The notes under the pieces are model-generated. The model was not told the origin of the DNA. It did not search any database and saw only the letters and a list, made by a program, of their open reading frames with translations. From contig CAMVJD010000024.1 in NCBI GenBank assembly GCA_947167715.1, positions 1 through 43,583 on the forward strand: a DNA stretch of 43,583 nt, given 5' to 3'. Below are positions 41,986-43,583 of this stretch, in pieces. Source of the stretch: an uncultured Eubacteriaceae bacterium. Its GTDB lineage: Bacteria > Bacillota > Clostridia > Lachnospirales > CAG-274. The number at the start of each line of letters is the position of its first letter. The stretch's first letter is position 1. The position numbers were made by a program, and so were the translations under genes.

Positions 41986-42768
41986 CTATGCTAAATTACT
42001 TAATTTGCTTTCAGCGAATCTAAGCAGATAGTAAAGCTTATCAATAACTCTGTAATCATTTATTGTTTCAATTTGCGATTGGCAATAGTCAATTATTTCA
42101 TTCAAAAAATCAATACTTGAAGAATAGCATCCTTGCAATACAATATTGTTTTCGGGGTAATGCAGATAATTTAACATATACTTATCGTCGATGTCTTTTT
42201 CAACAACACCTCTACCAAAAGATGCTTCTCCTATTATAGGAAGTAAGTCAGCCTGGGGAGAGTTTTGAAGAAAAGCATCGATTGACTTTTGAACGCTCTC
42301 ATCAATCTTTTCAGCAACAAAACTGTCAATTAAAATGCGAGGATGTACTGCAACTTTTGATTCCAACTTATATGCCTCTACTACAGCTGGACCAAAAAAC
42401 ATATTTCTTTCGGAATCAACGTAAGCATCTCCGTAATATACGCCTCCACGAAACAGTATCTTTTCTTTTAGAAGTCTTAAAAATATAGGTTCACAATTAC
42501 ACAATGCCACCTTAAATAATGCGCCAATATCCTTGCGTTCTTCTTCAATATTCTCTTTGAATTGATAAAAAATGTAAGCACAATCTGAAAAGGTAAACAC
42601 CTTACGCTGATATGCGGTATGTGGCATATCATTTTTGAGTTGTGATTGGAACTCTTCATGAAAAACAGTATTTATAAGATAGGATTCTTGAAAATCACTC
42701 TTATTTTGACTACCAAGAATATCAACAAAAATAACCAAGTATTTGGTATACGCCTTATTATCCGACAT
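41986..42768 (-). CDS. Class III nucleotide-cyclase-like protein, unknown role
   Basis: A 260-residue soluble protein. The motif order suggests the class III nucleotide cyclase fold: YLVIFVDILGS near residue 10 (first metal Asp), a hairpin FTFSDCAYIFYQ near 58-70 (second Asp), ILFRGGVYYGDAYV near 105-118 and MFFGPAVVEAYKLESKVAVHPRI near 125-147, which corresponds to the cyclases' 'G-x-x-N-x-A-x-R-L-E' helix. The C-terminal ~80 residues are helical and unmatched. Single-domain proteins of this kind include the Pycsar uridylate/cytidylate cyclases of phage defence, but no effector gene is adjacent. No signal peptide. Ribosome site GGAGT precedes the ATG by 8 bases. Assignment rests on motif order only. 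Confidence 0.5.
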   Translation of the reverse strand: MSDNKAYTKYLVIFVDILGSQNKSDFQESYLINTVFHEEFQSQLKNDMPHTAYQRKVFTFSDCAYIFYQFKENIEEERKDIGALFKVALCNCEPIFLRLLKEKILFRGGVYYGDAYVDSERNMFFGPAVVEAYKLESKVAVHPRILIDSFVAEKIDESVQKSIDAFLQNSPQADLLPIIGEASFGRGVVEKDIDDKYMLNYLHYPENNIVLQGCYSSSIDFLNEIIDYCQSQIETINDYRVIDKLYYLLRFAESKLSNLA

Positions 42769-42850
42769 TATAATGTACTCCTTCCATAAATTATAAAGTT
42801 ATACTACTAACACCATATCAAAACAAGAGGAATTTGTCAATAAAAACACA

Positions 42851-42890
42851 AAAACTCTCTCAGTACTCAGGAATGAGAGAGTTTTTTAGA
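42851..42890 (-). terminator. Terminator after the dockerin protein gene
   Basis: Stem AACTCTCTCA/TGAGAGAGTT around a ten-base loop, with T-rich sequence on the minus strand. It ends 36 bases after the stop codon of the dockerin gene. Confidence 0.75.
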
Positions 42891-42926
42891 TGCTGCCTTT
42901 GCTCTCGGTATATACTTACTATTTAA

Positions 42927-43583
42927 TTATACAGCGGTTTTATTTAGTATTGCTATTACATCAAGCATATCAACATTGCTGTCTTCGTAAACATCGGCCG
43001 CTTCAAATTGTTTGTCGGAAATAGTGCTTGTTCCGCTTAAATATTTAAGTACATATGCTGCATCGGCTTTATTCACAACACCGTTTTGGTCAACATCTCC
43101 CTTTGCGGTAAAAGTGTAAGAAAAGACAATACTGCCGCCGTCATTGTATGAGGCTGAAATTATCTCAACAGGATCGCCGTTTATCGTCAGCGGCTCAAAC
43201 GGGCTGAAAAAACAATTGTCGCTTGCAGTAAGTTTCGCGGTGACCGTATAGGACTTATCTGTTTCAAAAGTGCTGTCATTCGGTGTCCACGACCATTCCG
43301 AAACGGAATACATTTGGTTTACCCTTCTTTGTGTCTTTGTATCAAGTGAATTAAAATCCATTGAGGGTGCTGCTCCTATAACAGGCACTTTCACAGACCT
43401 TGTAAGATATGCCGATATTATTCTTGTTCCTGTCTGATCTTCGGGTATGGTAATATCTTTAAAGATATAGCTGTGATCGGTGAGCGAATCATAACCCGAA
43501 AAAGCAGACATATCGTTTATGGTGCCGGCAAGTGTGGCAGCGGTATTGTAACCGGGGTAAGCAGGTTCAACATATATCATAAG
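42927..43583 (-). CDS. Secreted dockerin-containing protein, 5' end beyond window
   Basis: At least 218 residues; the frame is open at the right window edge, so the N-terminus and signal peptide are not seen. Residues ~60-155 form a beta-sandwich-like region (SYTVTAKLTASDNCFFSPFE, EIISASYNDGGSIVFSYTFT). Residues ~160-217 are a type I dockerin: KGDVDQNGVVNKADAAYVLK and, as second repeat, DVYEDSNVDMLDVIAILNK, in which the first Ca-binding position is less canonical. It is probably a cell-surface or cellulosomal component. A catalytic domain, if any, lies outside the window. Confidence 0.85.
   Translation of the reverse strand, partial: LMIYVEPAYPGYNTAATLAGTINDMSAFSGYDSLTDHSYIFKDITIPEDQTGTRIISAYLTRSVKVPVIGAAPSMDFNSLDTKTQRRVNQMYSVSEWSWTPNDSTFETDKSYTVTAKLTASDNCFFSPFEPLTINGDPVEIISASYNDGGSIVFSYTFTAKGDVDQNGVVNKADAAYVLKYLSGTSTISDKQFEAADVYEDSNVDMLDVIAILNKTAV

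Noticed and set aside
1..43583. tRNA or rRNA genes
   Set aside because: No sequence folding as a tRNA with a GTTCRANNC T-arm and no conserved rRNA stretch was noticed by eye; a tRNAscan run would settle it.

Overview
The window looks like chromosome from an anaerobic Gram-positive Clostridia of the Ruminococcaceae/Oscillospiraceae type. The reasons are strong AGGAGG-type ribosome binding sites, TTGACA/TATAAT promoters with 17-base spacers, two dockerin-bearing secreted proteins, Spy0128/SpaA-type pilins, LytS-like kinases, a RAYT transposase with GACAGGGGACGG-type palindromes, and IS200. The assignment is inferred from gene content. No rRNA, tRNA or CRISPR array was found.

Region 1 (1-7309) looks like a pyruvate/acetoin block. 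A minus-strand operon encodes an M15 peptidase lipoprotein, an acetolactate decarboxylase and a CstA-type transporter (cut by the window edge). Next to it is a LytS-like kinase/response regulator pair. Divergently lies a second acetolactate decarboxylase made as a lipoprotein, then a flavodoxin-fold oxidoreductase. The 5' leader of the lipoprotein gene carries two copies of a structured element with a compensatory base-pair change, inside a larger inverted-repeat-bounded segment.

Region 2 (7316-16068) has a minus-strand operon: an ATPase-domain/dicarboxylate-symporter fusion, a kinase lacking its N-lobe and a fucosyltransferase-like protein. It is followed by a large sensor-MscS channel protein and a RAYT transposase with its REP-like palindromes and two small ORFs.

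Region 3 (16570-29792) has an NlpC/P60-dockerin protein, a PAP2 phosphatase, and a minus-strand hydrolase cluster: a type B carboxylesterase, three YtcJ-like amidohydrolases, an HSL-type esterase and two DUF3089 hydrolases. None of the cluster proteins has a signal peptide and no transporter is present.

Region 4 (29958-32480) is a second LytS-like kinase/regulator pair, close paralogues of the first. A 28-residue ORF plus hairpin lies between it and the hydrolase operon. The same ORF-plus-hairpin design recurs upstream of the MscS gene.

Region 5 (32554-43583) is a scarred accessory region. It holds a 1-kb inverted-repeat-bounded block with the tail of an EF-Tu gene, a pilin without a sorting signal, a giant pilin-like adhesin without a signal peptide, an LPxTG-anchor/DinD chimera, an IS200 with a frameshifted transposase, a class III cyclase-like protein and a second dockerin protein cut by the window edge. 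Several genes break at plausible recombination junctions.
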